NCBI GenBank assembly: GCA_028693055.1
Contig: JAQUWD010000003.1
Coordinates: forward strand, 1 to 64,000
DNA: 64,000 nucleotides
Source: Eubacteriales bacterium
GTDB taxonomy: Bacteria; Bacillota; Clostridia; Christensenellales; Aristaeellaceae
Reading direction: 5' to 3'
The notes below the pieces were generated by a model. It was given only the letters and a program-made list of their open reading frames with translations. It had not been told where the DNA came from and made no database searches. This document shows, piece after piece, positions 7,290 through 15,221 of this stretch (its first letter is position 1; each line of letters opens with the position of its first letter). The translations under genes and the position numbers were made by a program.

Positions 7290-8060
7290 TCACCTCAAGT
7301 CTGCGAATTTGACCTTCGTGGCGGGCGCAGCTTCGGGCGGCTTCTCTCTTGGGTCAATGCCGCCCTTTTGCTTCCAGCTCCGCAGGATGCCCTCCACAAA
7401 GCGCCAGTTTCGCGCCTTTGCTTCTCGCAGCCCAGCCCTGTACAGCGCCTCCGTTGCCCATTCCGCGCCGTACTCGGCTACAAGGGCGTTTGCTTTCTCG
7501 TAGTCTGATTGCGCCTGCGGCATACCGATACGCTGGGCTTCGTCCAGCACTCCGTTCAGCGCGCCGACAATCCTGTCGGCTTCCTCATCGTCCATCCAAG
7601 GCTTCACGCCGTGCAGCTCGCCCTGCGGCTCGCCCTGTGGTTCATCCTGTGGTTCACGGTGGGCGCTTTTATTACCAACCACCTCTTTCTTAGTGGTGGT
7701 GGTATAAATAGGGCCGTCCCGTGGTTCGCGCTGTGGTTCATCCTGTGGCTCGTCCCGTGGTTCGCGCTGTGGTTCACGGTGGGCTACACTCCGCAGCGAG
7801 TAGACCGCCGAGCGATTCGACCCCCTTGAGTAGTACGTTAGGTAGCCTCTGTCCCGCATGGAGTCTCGGGCGCGCTTGATGGATGACGCGCTGAAGCCTG
7901 TGCGAACCGCCAGCGTTACAGTCGCTACGCTAAGCTCATCAGAATGCCCGCACAGGATGCTCACGTCATGCAACGCATGCCACAATGCTATCTCACACGC
8001 ATTCATCGTCCCAGCCTCGAGCTGACCGTTAAAGGCCGACACTTCGCTTTTATAGTCCAC
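7290..8060 (-). CDS. DnaD-like replication initiator / replisome organiser
   Basis: A 256-residue protein combining an N-terminal winged-helix region (ACEIALWHALHDVSILCG, then TGFSASSIKRARDSMRDRG) with a C-terminal DnaD-type domain ending RNWRFVEGILRSWKQKGGI, the family's signature helix. Such proteins bind the phage origin and recruit the helicase, which fits its place directly upstream of dnaB. The linker between the domains is made of two blocks of a degenerate four-residue xEPx repeat. The GTG start at 8058-8060 has GGAGG seven bases upstream; a longer frame from 8111 would overlap the HNH gene. The origin may lie within or near this gene, but I see no clear iteron set beyond the coding repeats. 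Confidence 0.75.
   Translation of the reverse strand: MDYKSEVSAFNGQLEAGTMNACEIALWHALHDVSILCGHSDELSVATVTLAVRTGFSASSIKRARDSMRDRGYLTYYSRGSNRSAVYSLRSVAHREPQREPRDEPQDEPQREPRDGPIYTTTTKKEVVGNKSAHREPQDEPQGEPQGELHGVKPWMDDEEADRIVGALNGVLDEAQRIGMPQAQSDYEKANALVAEYGAEWATEALYRAGLREAKARNWRFVEGILRSWKQKGGIDPREKPPEAAPATKVKFADLR
7614..7665. repeat. 12-bp coding repeats, block A (xEPx)
   Basis: About four degenerate 12-bp units inside the DnaD-like gene, encoding REPQ-DEPQ-GEPQ-GELH on the minus strand. The block begins with the same AHREPQ-coding stretch that begins block B, so the two blocks look like a segmental duplication followed by unit drift. Confidence 0.7.
7714..7785. repeat. 12-bp coding repeats, block B (xEPx)
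   Basis: Six degenerate 12-bp units encoding REPQ-REPR-DEPQ-DEPQ-REPR-DGPI in the interdomain linker of the DnaD-like protein. The repeat gives an acidic/basic, proline-spaced extended linker and would be prone to copy-number change by slippage. Confidence 0.75.
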
Positions 8061-8107
8061 GGTGCATCCTCCGTTATTTCGCCCGCCATGCCTAGCGGGT
8101 GCGTAGT

Positions 8108-8767
8108 TCAAGTCACTTTGAGCTTGTATACCTTGGCTATCCTCTCGTCGATGGGTATTGCCTCAAGATGGTAGGTCTCCATGAATATCTCGTCCCCGAT
8201 GGAGTGAATAAGCTCGTGGTGCTCTCTGCACAGCGGGAGCGCCAGCATGCCGAGGTGATTGATTTCGTCGCGGTTGCGCCCCATGCCGACCCTGTCCACA
8301 TGGTGGAGGTCGGTATGCTTGCCGCACACAGCGCACTTTTTGCGGGTGATACAGGCGTACATGTACTGCCGCACGTCGTCGCACAAGGTTACGAGGGGGA
8401 CGCTCACGGGCACGTCGAACTCCAGCACAAACTCAATCAGATAGCTGATGAACTCCCGCGCCGTGGTCACATCGCAATCGGATAGCGAGAACAGTTCCTT
8501 CTTCAAGGCTTCCATGTGGCGCTGCACAAACTCATGCTTCAGCGTCAGTTTCGCCTCGTCCGGCGTGTATCCCGTGTGCGCTGCTATCTCGCCCATCAGC
8601 GCGTATGCCTTGCGGCGCTGCTCCGGGCTGATGGTGCGTCCATCGGGGAAGCCTACCTGCACCTCGTCGTACTGGCGAAGGTTGAACCTGTCCCAGTTCG
8701 CGTAGGGCACGAAGATGGTTATTCCATCGTCGCAGATGTCGATAATTTTACCGCCTGCTATCTCCAT
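8108..8767 (-). CDS. putative HNHc nuclease (phage recombination protein)
   Basis: A 219-residue protein. Residues about 1-130 are a phage-specific N-terminal region, and the C-terminal part is an HNH-type zinc fold with CAVCGKHTDLHHVDRVGMGR and LPLCREHHELIHSIGD. These give the CxxC knuckle, the HH pair and the final C-x2-HH-x3-H. It matches phage 'putative HNHc nuclease' proteins found beside recombination and replication genes, where Holliday-junction or flap cleavage is proposed. I use the ATG at 8767 with GGGGG five bases upstream; a TTG four codons earlier is an alternative. It ends just before the DnaD-like gene. Confidence 0.72.
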   Translation of the reverse strand: MEIAGGKIIDICDDGITIFVPYANWDRFNLRQYDEVQVGFPDGRTISPEQRRKAYALMGEIAAHTGYTPDEAKLTLKHEFVQRHMEALKKELFSLSDCDVTTAREFISYLIEFVLEFDVPVSVPLVTLCDDVRQYMYACITRKKCAVCGKHTDLHHVDRVGMGRNRDEINHLGMLALPLCREHHELIHSIGDEIFMETYHLEAIPIDERIAKVYKLKVT

Positions 8768-8779
8768 GCTGTCCCCCAA

Positions 8780-9018
8780 ATGGGGCGACCTGCGTTCGCC
8801 CTACTACTATTAACGCCCGCAGACCTGCCCCAGCGTTTCCACACCCTTGGTATCCAATCGCACCGCGCTAAGTGCCTGTTGCTGCCGTATGGAAGCGTTC
8901 AGATGCTTTCATGGTCTTTGTGCGCGGTATGTTATCTCACCGCCGCGCTGCCGGGGGTTTTAATCATGGCGGGTTTAGACCGCCTTACGGGGTTGCGGCT
9001 TTTCGCCTTTGCCTGTAC
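8780..9018. other. 239-bp stretch without a confident gene
   Basis: Only very short frames occur here on either strand and none has a good ribosome site. A perfect GGCGG-N7-CCGCC inverted repeat lies at 8968-8984, and GC-rich short inverted repeats follow. It could hold an untranslated leader of the HNH gene or a phage non-coding RNA, but I see no feature that decides this. Confidence 0.4.
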
Positions 9019-9144
9019 CTAGCCGCCACCCGCCGCCGAATGGAACTTCAATTCGATGTTATAACGGGCTTGATGTGGCACATCCAAAGTCCAAGTCGTT
9101 TCAATGCTTGTAGTCAAAGCCGTTTCATTGACGAGACGCGGCAT
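9019..9144 (-). CDS. small phage protein (41 aa)
   Basis: A very short gene starting MPRLVNETALTTSIETTWTL and ending HSAAGGG. Its ribosome site is near perfect: AAAGGAGG with a seven-base gap before the ATG at 9142-9144. The protein is neutral, with no Cys and no transmembrane segment; the repeated Thr/Glu pattern suggests beta structure. It follows the tRNA-like element by about 37 bases. No family is recognised. Confidence 0.5.
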   Translation of the reverse strand: MPRLVNETALTTSIETTWTLDVPHQARYNIELKFHSAAGGG

Positions 9145-9181
9145 GCGGTCACCTCCTTTCGCCTCCGCTCTTCTTGGCTTT

Positions 9182-9254
9182 TGGTGCCGGACGGGGGAGT
9201 TGAACCTCCGCGCACGACCCGCAAAAGCGGGGACGTATGCGTGCCGCCTCCGGC
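9182..9254 (-). tRNA. tRNA-like element, atypical or degenerate
   Basis: Read on the minus strand, these 73 bases begin GCCGGAG and end GTCCGGC-A-CCA. That gives six paired acceptor bases, an unpaired discriminator A and an encoded CCA tail. A T-arm-like element precedes the 3' acceptor strand: stem GGAGG and CCCCC (one A-C mismatch) around a TTCAACT loop, which fits the T-loop consensus. The rest is not a normal tRNA. There is no proper D-arm (at most ACG-CATA-CGT), and the anticodon region folds as CCCGC-TTTT-GCGGG inside an outer GCACG/CGTGC pairing. It may be a decayed phage tRNA or a tRNA mimic. An amino acid identity cannot be assigned. Confidence 0.4.
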
Positions 9255-9284
9255 ATGAGCGCCGCACCTGCGGCGCTGGAACTG

Positions 9285-10136
9285 TTACGCGATGATGGTG
9301 GTCTTGTCCGAGACGCCCATGTGGATGCGGCTGCGGATGTACTCCGCGATGCGCGACACCGCCACGTTCTTCCACGCGCCATCGTCAGCCTCAAACAGGG
9401 CGATGCTTGGGCCTTCCTGCACGCGCAGCACAAACGGGGAGATGGGCTGCTCAATCTCGGTGAAAGTGCGCTGCGGAGCGAGGTACACGGGATTTTTCAC
9501 AGGCACTTCGGTGGTCATGGAAATGCCCTGCTTCACCGCGACCTTCTGCGTCACGCCGTCGTCCATCGTCTTGGCGCTCTGCTCCTGCTTGATTTTGCCG
9601 ACGAACGCACCCACAGCATCGCGCCCGCCCTCGGGGTCATTGGCGAAGCGGCTCAGAAGCATCACCACAAACCGTTCTTGGTCGATGTACTCGCCCCACG
9701 GGAAGCGGTGAAGCGGGAACTCGCAGCACGCCAGCGTGTAGCGTTTGTTCTGCTCCAGTCCGCTCCGGCGCGTCTCCACGGTCACGCTGCGCTCGTTGCG
9801 AACGTGAATGAACAGGTGCTGGTAAAGTTCGATGTTTCCGTCCACGTCAGCGTTGAGCCAGTCGCACAGACCATCGAGACTGAACACCTCGAAGCATGGC
9901 GCGGGTTCGGCTTCATAAGGGGTAATCCGCTTCAAACCGCTAAAGTTGGTGTACACATCCCCGCCGATGGTTTTCACGGTGAAGTCGCGGCTCTTCAAGC
10001 CTTGGTTGTACGCCCATTCCAGCGCGTCGGCATCGACGTTCTCGTGGGGCGCGGTGAAACTGTGCAGCAGGTGAAGCGCCTCGTCCTGCTCTTCCACAGC
10101 GGGTTCGTTTACCTTGATATCGGTGTTGTTTTCCAT
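9285..10136 (-). CDS. conserved phage protein of unknown function (283 aa)
   Basis: A 283-residue protein with an acidic N-terminus and a folded core containing IELYQHLFIHVRNERSVTVE, CEFPLHRFPWGEYIDQERFV and MLLSRFANDPEGGRDAVGAF. Proteins with this core recur next to RecT modules in Clostridia phages (the style of DUF2303-type proteins), but I cannot assign a biochemical role. The ATG at 10136 has GGAGG six bases upstream and starts 13 bases after the preceding gene's stop, so it belongs to the recombination part of the early operon. Confidence 0.65.
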   Translation of the reverse strand: MENNTDIKVNEPAVEEQDEALHLLHSFTAPHENVDADALEWAYNQGLKSRDFTVKTIGGDVYTNFSGLKRITPYEAEPAPCFEVFSLDGLCDWLNADVDGNIELYQHLFIHVRNERSVTVETRRSGLEQNKRYTLACCEFPLHRFPWGEYIDQERFVVMLLSRFANDPEGGRDAVGAFVGKIKQEQSAKTMDDGVTQKVAVKQGISMTTEVPVKNPVYLAPQRTFTEIEQPISPFVLRVQEGPSIALFEADDGAWKNVAVSRIAEYIRSRIHMGVSDKTTIIA

Positions 10137-10149
10137 GTCGTACCTCCTG

Positions 10150-10518
10150 TTACTGAGCCTTGTGCTTGTCGAACTCGACCACGTTGGGGCTTACCTCGCC
10201 GCCGTACATGTCCAGCTGTCCGGCAGGGACTGTCGTGCGCTCCGTAGCGATTACCGTGCCGTCGTCGCGCTGGTTGAGGAGTACCGTCTTGCTCAGCGGC
10301 ATCGGGCTGGCGCAAGTCACCTTGATGTCGCTCTTGAACTCCGCAGCGTCGCGGTTCTTGTTGGGCTTGATGCTGATGTTCAGTTGGATTTTCCGCACCT
10401 TCTCGGGGTCTGTGTTCGGGTCAAACACGTTTTCCAGCACCTCGGCCAGCGCAATATTGAAGCGTTCAGTCACAGCGCCGTCCATCAGCTCGTCCAGTTT
10501 CTTGATTTGTTGCTCCAT
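10150..10518 (-). CDS. phage 'replication terminator'-like protein (122 aa)
   Basis: A 122-residue protein starting MEQQIKKLDELMDGAVTERF, with a conserved core NIALAEVLENVFDPNTDPEK followed by RKIQLNISIKPNKNRD. This N-terminal helix plus beta-sandwich pattern matches short phage proteins often labelled 'replication terminator protein'; that label has little experimental backing and I use it only as a family name. GGGAGGTGAGACG precedes the ATG at 10518. It lies between the MBL-fold hydrolase and the 283-residue protein in the recombination block. Confidence 0.65.
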   Translation of the reverse strand: MEQQIKKLDELMDGAVTERFNIALAEVLENVFDPNTDPEKVRKIQLNISIKPNKNRDAAEFKSDIKVTCASPMPLSKTVLLNQRDDGTVIATERTTVPAGQLDMYGGEVSPNVVEFDKHKAQ

Positions 10519-10532
10519 CGTCTCACCTCCCT

Positions 10533-11243
10533 TCAAAAAGGCTCTGCGTTCAATGGGATGCGTGCGCCCTCCACGGCCATCACCGTGGGCTTGCCCGTCC
10601 TGCCCGCAATGAAGCGGGTCATCAGTTTCAAGTCGCCGCGCTCGCGGCTCATGTGGCAGAGAATGATTTGCTTGCAATCCGTCAAGTCGTTGCGGGTCAG
10701 TATCGTAGCAAGGGTCTCCATGCTCATGTGATACTGCCGTATGCGCTCCCGATGGGAGGGCGCGGTGTCCCATATCAGCTCCTCGGCGTAGTTGCACTCA
10801 ATCAACCAGTAATTGATGTGCGGAAAGGCGAACAGCAAGCCGCTGGTGTCGGTGGCGTACAGCATCCTCTCTCCCGTGCGGGTGTTGCCAAGCAGCCACC
10901 CGCACGGCTCTTTGGTGTCGTGTATCACGGGGAAGTCCATGATGCTGAAGTTCCCCAGGCGGCGCTGGTGCATCGACCTGTTGTTGTCGATGTATGGAAG
11001 GGCCTCTTTCGTGCCCGTCGTTCCCAGCATGGGTACGCCGAGCTTGTACAGGTCACGCGCTCCCCTGCAATGGTCTTGATGCTCGTGGGTGATAAGACAC
11101 CCGGCTACATCGCCTACGCGATGGTCAATGCCGCGCAGGATGCGCTTGGCGGGTATGCCAGCGTCCAGCAGGACTATCTGCTGCTCGTCGTAGAGCGCGT
11201 AGCAGTTCCCCGAGCTTCCAGTTCCCAGCACCTGTAGTTCCAT
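10533..11243 (-). CDS. MBL-fold metallo-hydrolase (putative phage nuclease)
   Basis: A 236-residue metallo-beta-lactamase-fold enzyme. It starts MELQVLGTGSSGNCYALYDE and carries the metal motif THEHQDHCRG (HxHxDH, about residues 60-66), a later YATDTSG aspartate strand and a C-terminal ILCHMSRERG histidine. The closest family style is the YycJ/WalJ-like group of MBL hydrolases, which in phages sit beside recT and are proposed to act as exonucleases. The ATG at 11243 overlaps the recT stop by one base (TAATG), so the two are translationally coupled. Nuclease activity is inferred from context. Confidence 0.78.
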   Translation of the reverse strand: MELQVLGTGSSGNCYALYDEQQIVLLDAGIPAKRILRGIDHRVGDVAGCLITHEHQDHCRGARDLYKLGVPMLGTTGTKEALPYIDNNRSMHQRRLGNFSIMDFPVIHDTKEPCGWLLGNTRTGERMLYATDTSGLLFAFPHINYWLIECNYAEELIWDTAPSHRERIRQYHMSMETLATILTRNDLTDCKQIILCHMSRERGDLKLMTRFIAGRTGKPTVMAVEGARIPLNAEPF

Positions 11244-12151
11244 TAGAACGGCTCTCCCTCCGTAGGCTTGTCGGGCACGGCTTCGGAAGCGTCGCTCACT
11301 ACGGACGCGCCGTCGTCGTGCAGCTCCAGCGCGGGCATATCCTCGTCGATGTAGTCGGCGGCGGGAAGCGCCCCGGCGTTCTCCTCCGCTTCCACCGTGG
11401 CGTAGGCGGTCACGTTGATTTTGTGCGGGTCGATAACGATTTTCTTGGTAGCCTTGTGGATGAGGGTCTTGTAGGCCATCTCGTCGTACCATGCCCCCCA
11501 AAACTTATCGCTCTGCGCCGTGCCCTTGATTTTGTCGATTTCCTTGCGGCTCATCACTACCAACTCGTTCCCGACGCCGTCCGCATATTCGATGTAGACG
11601 AAGCCGCCCACCAGCTCGCCACGGTCAAAGGGGCTGGTCACCTTGAAGTCGTAGCCCTCCACCTTGGAGGAAACGCCCTTTTTGTAAACCGTGAACTCGT
11701 CCGTGGAGTAGACCAGCTCCGTGCGCATGTCCACGATGGGGCGAACGGAGGCGCGCTGGGAGTAATACTCCTCGCCCTTGTAGCCCACGCGCAGGTCGAT
11801 GTCGTACTGCTTGGTTCTGCCATTGAGGTAGGCGATGGGGTAGATGTGACCGGGGATGAGCGCGTCCAGCCCGAGCTGCACGCGATGTACCGCGTCGATT
11901 GCCAGCTTGCGCATGTTCACGTTCTGCCACACGATGGGCGGGTTGCCGTTGGCGCGCTTCTTGTCTGCCTCAATCAGAGCCGCGTCGATTTTGATGAACA
12001 GGTGCTGCGCGAGGCTCTTTTCGTAGTCGGTCATGTTGAGCTGCCCGACCTCTCCGGCGAATTGGCGCTCCACGCTAACGGCGAAACGCTCGCTCGGGGT
12101 GGGCTGGCGCTTCGCCAGCTCGTTGGTCGCGGGGGTCTTGGGGTCTGCCAT
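11243..12151 (-). CDS. recT: RecT-family single-strand annealing protein
   Basis: A 302-residue RecT homologue. Recognisable stretches are NMRKLAIDAVHRVQLGLDAL, YPIAYLNGRTKQYDIDLRVG, the YKGEEYYSQRA motif and FWGAWYDEMAYKTLIHKATK. The C-terminus is acidic, as is usual. It anneals complementary single strands during phage recombination. Two ATGs are close together: one at 12157 has its GAGGAGG only one base away, while the ATG at 12151 has the ideal seven-base gap, so I choose 12151. It follows the Rad50-like ATPase and is coupled to the MBL hydrolase downstream. Confidence 0.9.
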   Translation of the reverse strand: MADPKTPATNELAKRQPTPSERFAVSVERQFAGEVGQLNMTDYEKSLAQHLFIKIDAALIEADKKRANGNPPIVWQNVNMRKLAIDAVHRVQLGLDALIPGHIYPIAYLNGRTKQYDIDLRVGYKGEEYYSQRASVRPIVDMRTELVYSTDEFTVYKKGVSSKVEGYDFKVTSPFDRGELVGGFVYIEYADGVGNELVVMSRKEIDKIKGTAQSDKFWGAWYDEMAYKTLIHKATKKIVIDPHKINVTAYATVEAEENAGALPAADYIDEDMPALELHDDGASVVSDASEAVPDKPTEGEPF

Positions 12152-12153
12152 GT

Positions 12154-14121
12154 TCATTCCTCCTCAATCGTGATGGTCAGCGCGGTATCATCCGTCACCC
12201 GCAGCAGTACGCGCTGCCCGCCGGGGTAGCCGATTTGGTTCACGCTCTCCGCGTTGTCGATGAAGCAGGGAACGTTCACGCCGTAGGCATGGCTTAGTAC
12301 GTTGATGATTTCGATGTCGGCGTTGGTGCAAGCGCCGCTGTTGAGTTTGTGACCCTCCAGCGAGTACGCCACGCCGTCCACCAGCGCGTCGCAGCAGTCT
12401 ATCATGCTGCCGTTCTTCGCCAGCTTGAACATGCGCCACTTGATGCTGTGAAAGCGCCTGTTGATAGCCGTTTCCAGCGCCGTACAGCGCGCTCTCGCAT
12501 AGCGGCTGAGCAATTCGATGTCCCGTTCCACACCCGCCGCTTGTGCGCCGATATCGCGCTTCTGCACGCCAAGCTCCTCGATGCGGGCGTTTACGCGCTC
12601 GTTGGTCTCCTGCTGCAGGAGCACCGTCTGATACTTTGTCATCTCCTGCTCGACGGCGGCGCGCTTCTCCATCAGCTCGGCGCGGTGGCTGTCCTTCGCT
12701 TGGTTCTCAATGTCGCGGATGGTGTCTTGCAGCTTCGCGGTGGCGGCTGCCCACTCGGGGTTCTCCGTGAATACGGGTTCGGTGGCGCGCAGCCGCTTCA
12801 CCTCGGCTTCCAGCTCAACGGGGCTACGCTGTCCCTCTGCCTTGGCGCGGGCGGTGGTGTAGGCATCCTGCGCCGCGTCCACGCTGGCTTGGCACTCCGC
12901 TATCTGCTCCTTGAGGCTTGTCCCGTTGGCTTTCAGCTCGTTCATCTTCGCGTCGCGCTTTTTGAGCCACTCGTCGCGGTGCTTGAAGGCGACCTCGTCG
13001 AGTTTGTCCTGCGGCAGGTTCTGCCCGCAGGTGGGGCATACGGTTTCGACCTCGGGCGGCTGATAGACCATGTTTTCGAGGTTGTGCCACTCGGCGAGCA
13101 TTCCCTCGCGCCGCTTTTTGAGGCTATCCAAGTCGGCGGTATTGCGCCGCAGTCGGTTCTCCCAGTCCAGCGCCTCCGTGTGGAGGGCGGCGGCAGTGCT
13201 TTGATAGGCGGCGAGTTTTCCCTCGGCGGTGGCGAGCGCGTCTTTGATGGGCATGAGCATCGTCCGTTCGATTTCGCGCACCTTGTCCTCGTACTGCCTC
13301 CGCTGGTCGTACAGGCTGTTCATGCGCTGGACGTTCTCCTGCGACGGGGCGAGCTGCATATCAATCTCGGCTTGCTGTTTGGCAAGGCTCTCGCACATGG
13401 CTTTCGCATCGGAAAGCTCCCTGTCGCCTACAATGCTCACGGTGAGCTGTAGCTCGTCAATGCGCTCGGGTATGGCTTTCAGCTCCTGCTCCAGCCGTCT
13501 GCGCTGGTCAAGGAGGCGCTTTTTCGCGTCCTCGGTGGTCGCGCCTTGCAGCACCCTCTCGATATCCGCAAATTCGGGGTCGCTCTGAATGTCGGCTTCC
13601 GCATCGCCCCCGGCGATTTTCACCAGCTCCTTGCGGCGGTCATTCCAGTCCATGCGCATGAACGCGCCGCGCTCCGATATCAGTTTGAAGGTGTTTTCGT
13701 CGCCGCCCACCAGCGAGAGCACGAAGGGCGTGTACTCGTTGACCAGTTTTTTTGGTACGCCGTCAATCCAGCACAGCGTTTCGTCGCGGGTGTAGACCTT
13801 CTCGCCGCTGGCGGGGTCTTTCGTCCACGCCTCGTGCAGCTGGCGGCGAAGCTCGATGTCCCTGCCGTCCACGGTCAGCACCGCCGTAACGTCGCTTTCC
13901 AGCCCGCTGATACGCTCGCCGCTTTCGTCCAGCGGCTTCACGTCCGTGGTCTTGCCCGCGCTGTCCTTGCCGAACAGCAGCCACAGAAAAGCGTCGCACA
14001 CGCTCGTTTTGCCCGTGCCGTTGCGCCCGGAGATGGACGCGCTGTGACCGTCCAAGTCCAACGTAAGGCTTTTGATGCCCTTGAAGTCCTTGATGGTCAT
14101 GGTCTTGATGGTCATTTCCAT
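12154..14121 (-). CDS. Rad50/SbcC-like AAA ATPase with zinc hook
   Basis: A 655-residue SMC-type ATPase. The N-terminal lobe starts MEMTIKTMTIKDFKGIKSLT with Walker A SGRNGTGKTS; long coiled-coil arms follow, interrupted near the middle by a zinc-hook CPTCGQNLPQDKLDE (CPxC). The C-terminal lobe has NSGACTNADIEIINVLSHAY and the Walker B-like VPCFIDNAESVN. This is the Rad50/SbcC architecture at reduced length. No SbcD/Mre11-type phosphoesterase is nearby; its partners are recT and an MBL hydrolase. I start it at the ATG at 14121 with GAGGAGG upstream. It probably loads or regulates end-processing during phage recombination. Confidence 0.82.
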   Translation of the reverse strand: MEMTIKTMTIKDFKGIKSLTLDLDGHSASISGRNGTGKTSVCDAFLWLLFGKDSAGKTTDVKPLDESGERISGLESDVTAVLTVDGRDIELRRQLHEAWTKDPASGEKVYTRDETLCWIDGVPKKLVNEYTPFVLSLVGGDENTFKLISERGAFMRMDWNDRRKELVKIAGGDAEADIQSDPEFADIERVLQGATTEDAKKRLLDQRRRLEQELKAIPERIDELQLTVSIVGDRELSDAKAMCESLAKQQAEIDMQLAPSQENVQRMNSLYDQRRQYEDKVREIERTMLMPIKDALATAEGKLAAYQSTAAALHTEALDWENRLRRNTADLDSLKKRREGMLAEWHNLENMVYQPPEVETVCPTCGQNLPQDKLDEVAFKHRDEWLKKRDAKMNELKANGTSLKEQIAECQASVDAAQDAYTTARAKAEGQRSPVELEAEVKRLRATEPVFTENPEWAAATAKLQDTIRDIENQAKDSHRAELMEKRAAVEQEMTKYQTVLLQQETNERVNARIEELGVQKRDIGAQAAGVERDIELLSRYARARCTALETAINRRFHSIKWRMFKLAKNGSMIDCCDALVDGVAYSLEGHKLNSGACTNADIEIINVLSHAYGVNVPCFIDNAESVNQIGYPGGQRVLLRVTDDTALTITIEEE

Positions 14122-14140
14122 TGGGTTTCCTCCTCTGTTT

Positions 14141-14383
14141 TTAGGCGATGCACGCGCAGCGGCTGTAGTCCACAATCTCGCTCATTACGCTGGAAAGGCT
14201 TTGCGAGACTTGGATTTCGTGTATCGGTCTGCCGCGATACAATGCCATGTATACGCGCCGAAACGGGTCGCCGTAGTACCCGCAAGCGAAGTCCGATATG
14301 ATGGTGTAGTCCGTGTTGTCCTCCAGCGCGTAGCCCACGCGCCCGTCCGTGCGCGATAGAAACTTGTTGCTTACTCCTTCCAT
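14141..14383 (-). CDS. small phage protein (80 aa)
   Basis: An 80-residue protein beginning MEGVSNKFLSRTDGRVGYAL and ending IVDYSRCACIA. It has no clear motif; Tyr and Asp are frequent and the pattern suggests a small beta-rich fold. I start it at the ATG at 14383, which has GGGAGG eight bases upstream and lies clear of the preceding gene; a longer version would overlap that gene's end. It precedes the Rad50-like ATPase. Confidence 0.5.
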   Translation of the reverse strand: MEGVSNKFLSRTDGRVGYALEDNTDYTIISDFACGYYGDPFRRVYMALYRGRPIHEIQVSQSLSSVMSEIVDYSRCACIA

Positions 14384-14400
14384 TGTCCGTGCCTCCCGAT

Positions 14401-14994
14401 TTACTTTGACACGCTCATGCAGATTGTGGTACAATACGCATGAGCCATTTGATCCGCCTTGCTGTGTGTGGTCTTTGCTCGCTCGGTCGCTCCCATGCCA
14501 GTGGGTGCGGCTTTTTTTGTGTCGTGGATGATGCCAAGGCTCATGCTCACGGCCAGCATCTCGCGTCGTGCGATGTCCAGGTCTTGCAGAAACGAGAGGA
14601 TGTCCTCAAGCTCCGGCAGCTCGTCATCGTCGATCACGCCGTCGTCGAGGATGGCTTCCAACCTTTCGGCATAGTAGGCGCTTTTACGGAGCCTGCTGGA
14701 TATCCGCATCGCGTTCCAAGGAAGGTCGCGGTCACGGATGCGCGTGTTACCGTACAGGGCTTCATGTACCGGACAGTCGTCGCAGTAGCGGATCAGGATA
14801 TCTGGCCGCCCGTAGATGCTCGCGTAATGGATCGCGTCCTCCGGCAGCAGCTTCGCCGTTCCACGTTCATGCCTTCCGACTGTTTCCGGGCTTAAGCTCA
14901 CCTGGATGGCCGCCTGTCCCGCGTTGCAATACCCTGCGGCCTTACGTGCCTCGCGCAGGCACATTCCGATGGTCGTTTCTACCGAGTCTGACAC
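14401..14994 (-). CDS. XRE-family HTH regulator (197 aa)
   Basis: A 197-residue protein with an N-terminal lambda-repressor-like helix-turn-helix at about residues 12-55 (MCLREARKAAGYCNAGQAAI, then VSLSPETVGRHERGTAKLLP). The central part has Cys residues in ILIRYCDDCPVHEALYG, and an acidic helical tail follows (ILDDGVIDDDELPELEDILS). The GTG start at 14992-14994 has AGGAGGT seven bases upstream. As the fourth gene of the early operon it could be a second-level switch or an antirepressor-like regulator; the target is not visible. Confidence 0.7.
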   Translation of the reverse strand: MSDSVETTIGMCLREARKAAGYCNAGQAAIQVSLSPETVGRHERGTAKLLPEDAIHYASIYGRPDILIRYCDDCPVHEALYGNTRIRDRDLPWNAMRISSRLRKSAYYAERLEAILDDGVIDDDELPELEDILSFLQDLDIARREMLAVSMSLGIIHDTKKAAPTGMGATERAKTTHSKADQMAHAYCTTICMSVSK

Positions 14995-15041
14995 GCCAAT
15001 GACCTCCTTTCTTTGATAGGATGGTGTCGTGGAGGTGTGTC

Positions 15042-15203
15042 CTATTGCCTGCCGTACAGTCTGGTATGCAGCTTCTGCGCCAGCGTCACGTCGCCGTGGA
15101 CGATGACGCTGTTGTAGCCGTTACGCCGAAGCTCCCGCATCGAATTGCGGAGCCGCTTCTGCTCCCGGCGAAAGGCCAGTGCTTGCATGAAAGCCGTCAA
15201 CAC
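15042..15203 (-). CDS. very short basic protein (53 aa)
   Basis: A 53-codon gene with a GTG start at 15201-15203 and a TTG right after it, preceded by AAAGGAGGAG at a nine-base gap. The product is strongly basic and helical (QALAFRREQKRLRNSMRELR) with a short C-terminal strand-helix (NSVIVHGDVTLAQKLHTRLY). It lies 18 bases after the excisionase-like gene in the same operon. The basic charge suggests nucleic-acid binding. No family recognised. Confidence 0.5.
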   Translation of the reverse strand: MLTAFMQALAFRREQKRLRNSMRELRRNGYNSVIVHGDVTLAQKLHTRLYGRQ

Positions 15204-15221
15204 TCTCGATCTCCTCCTTTC

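Noticed and set aside
7614-7785. A CRISPR array.
   Set aside because: The repeats are 12-bp coding units without spacers inside a single gene; no cas genes are present.
8885-8915. A short stretch resembling the 3' end of 23S rRNA (GAAAGCATCT).
   Set aside because: Only about 12 bases agree, and the surrounding sequence does not match rRNA; treated as chance.
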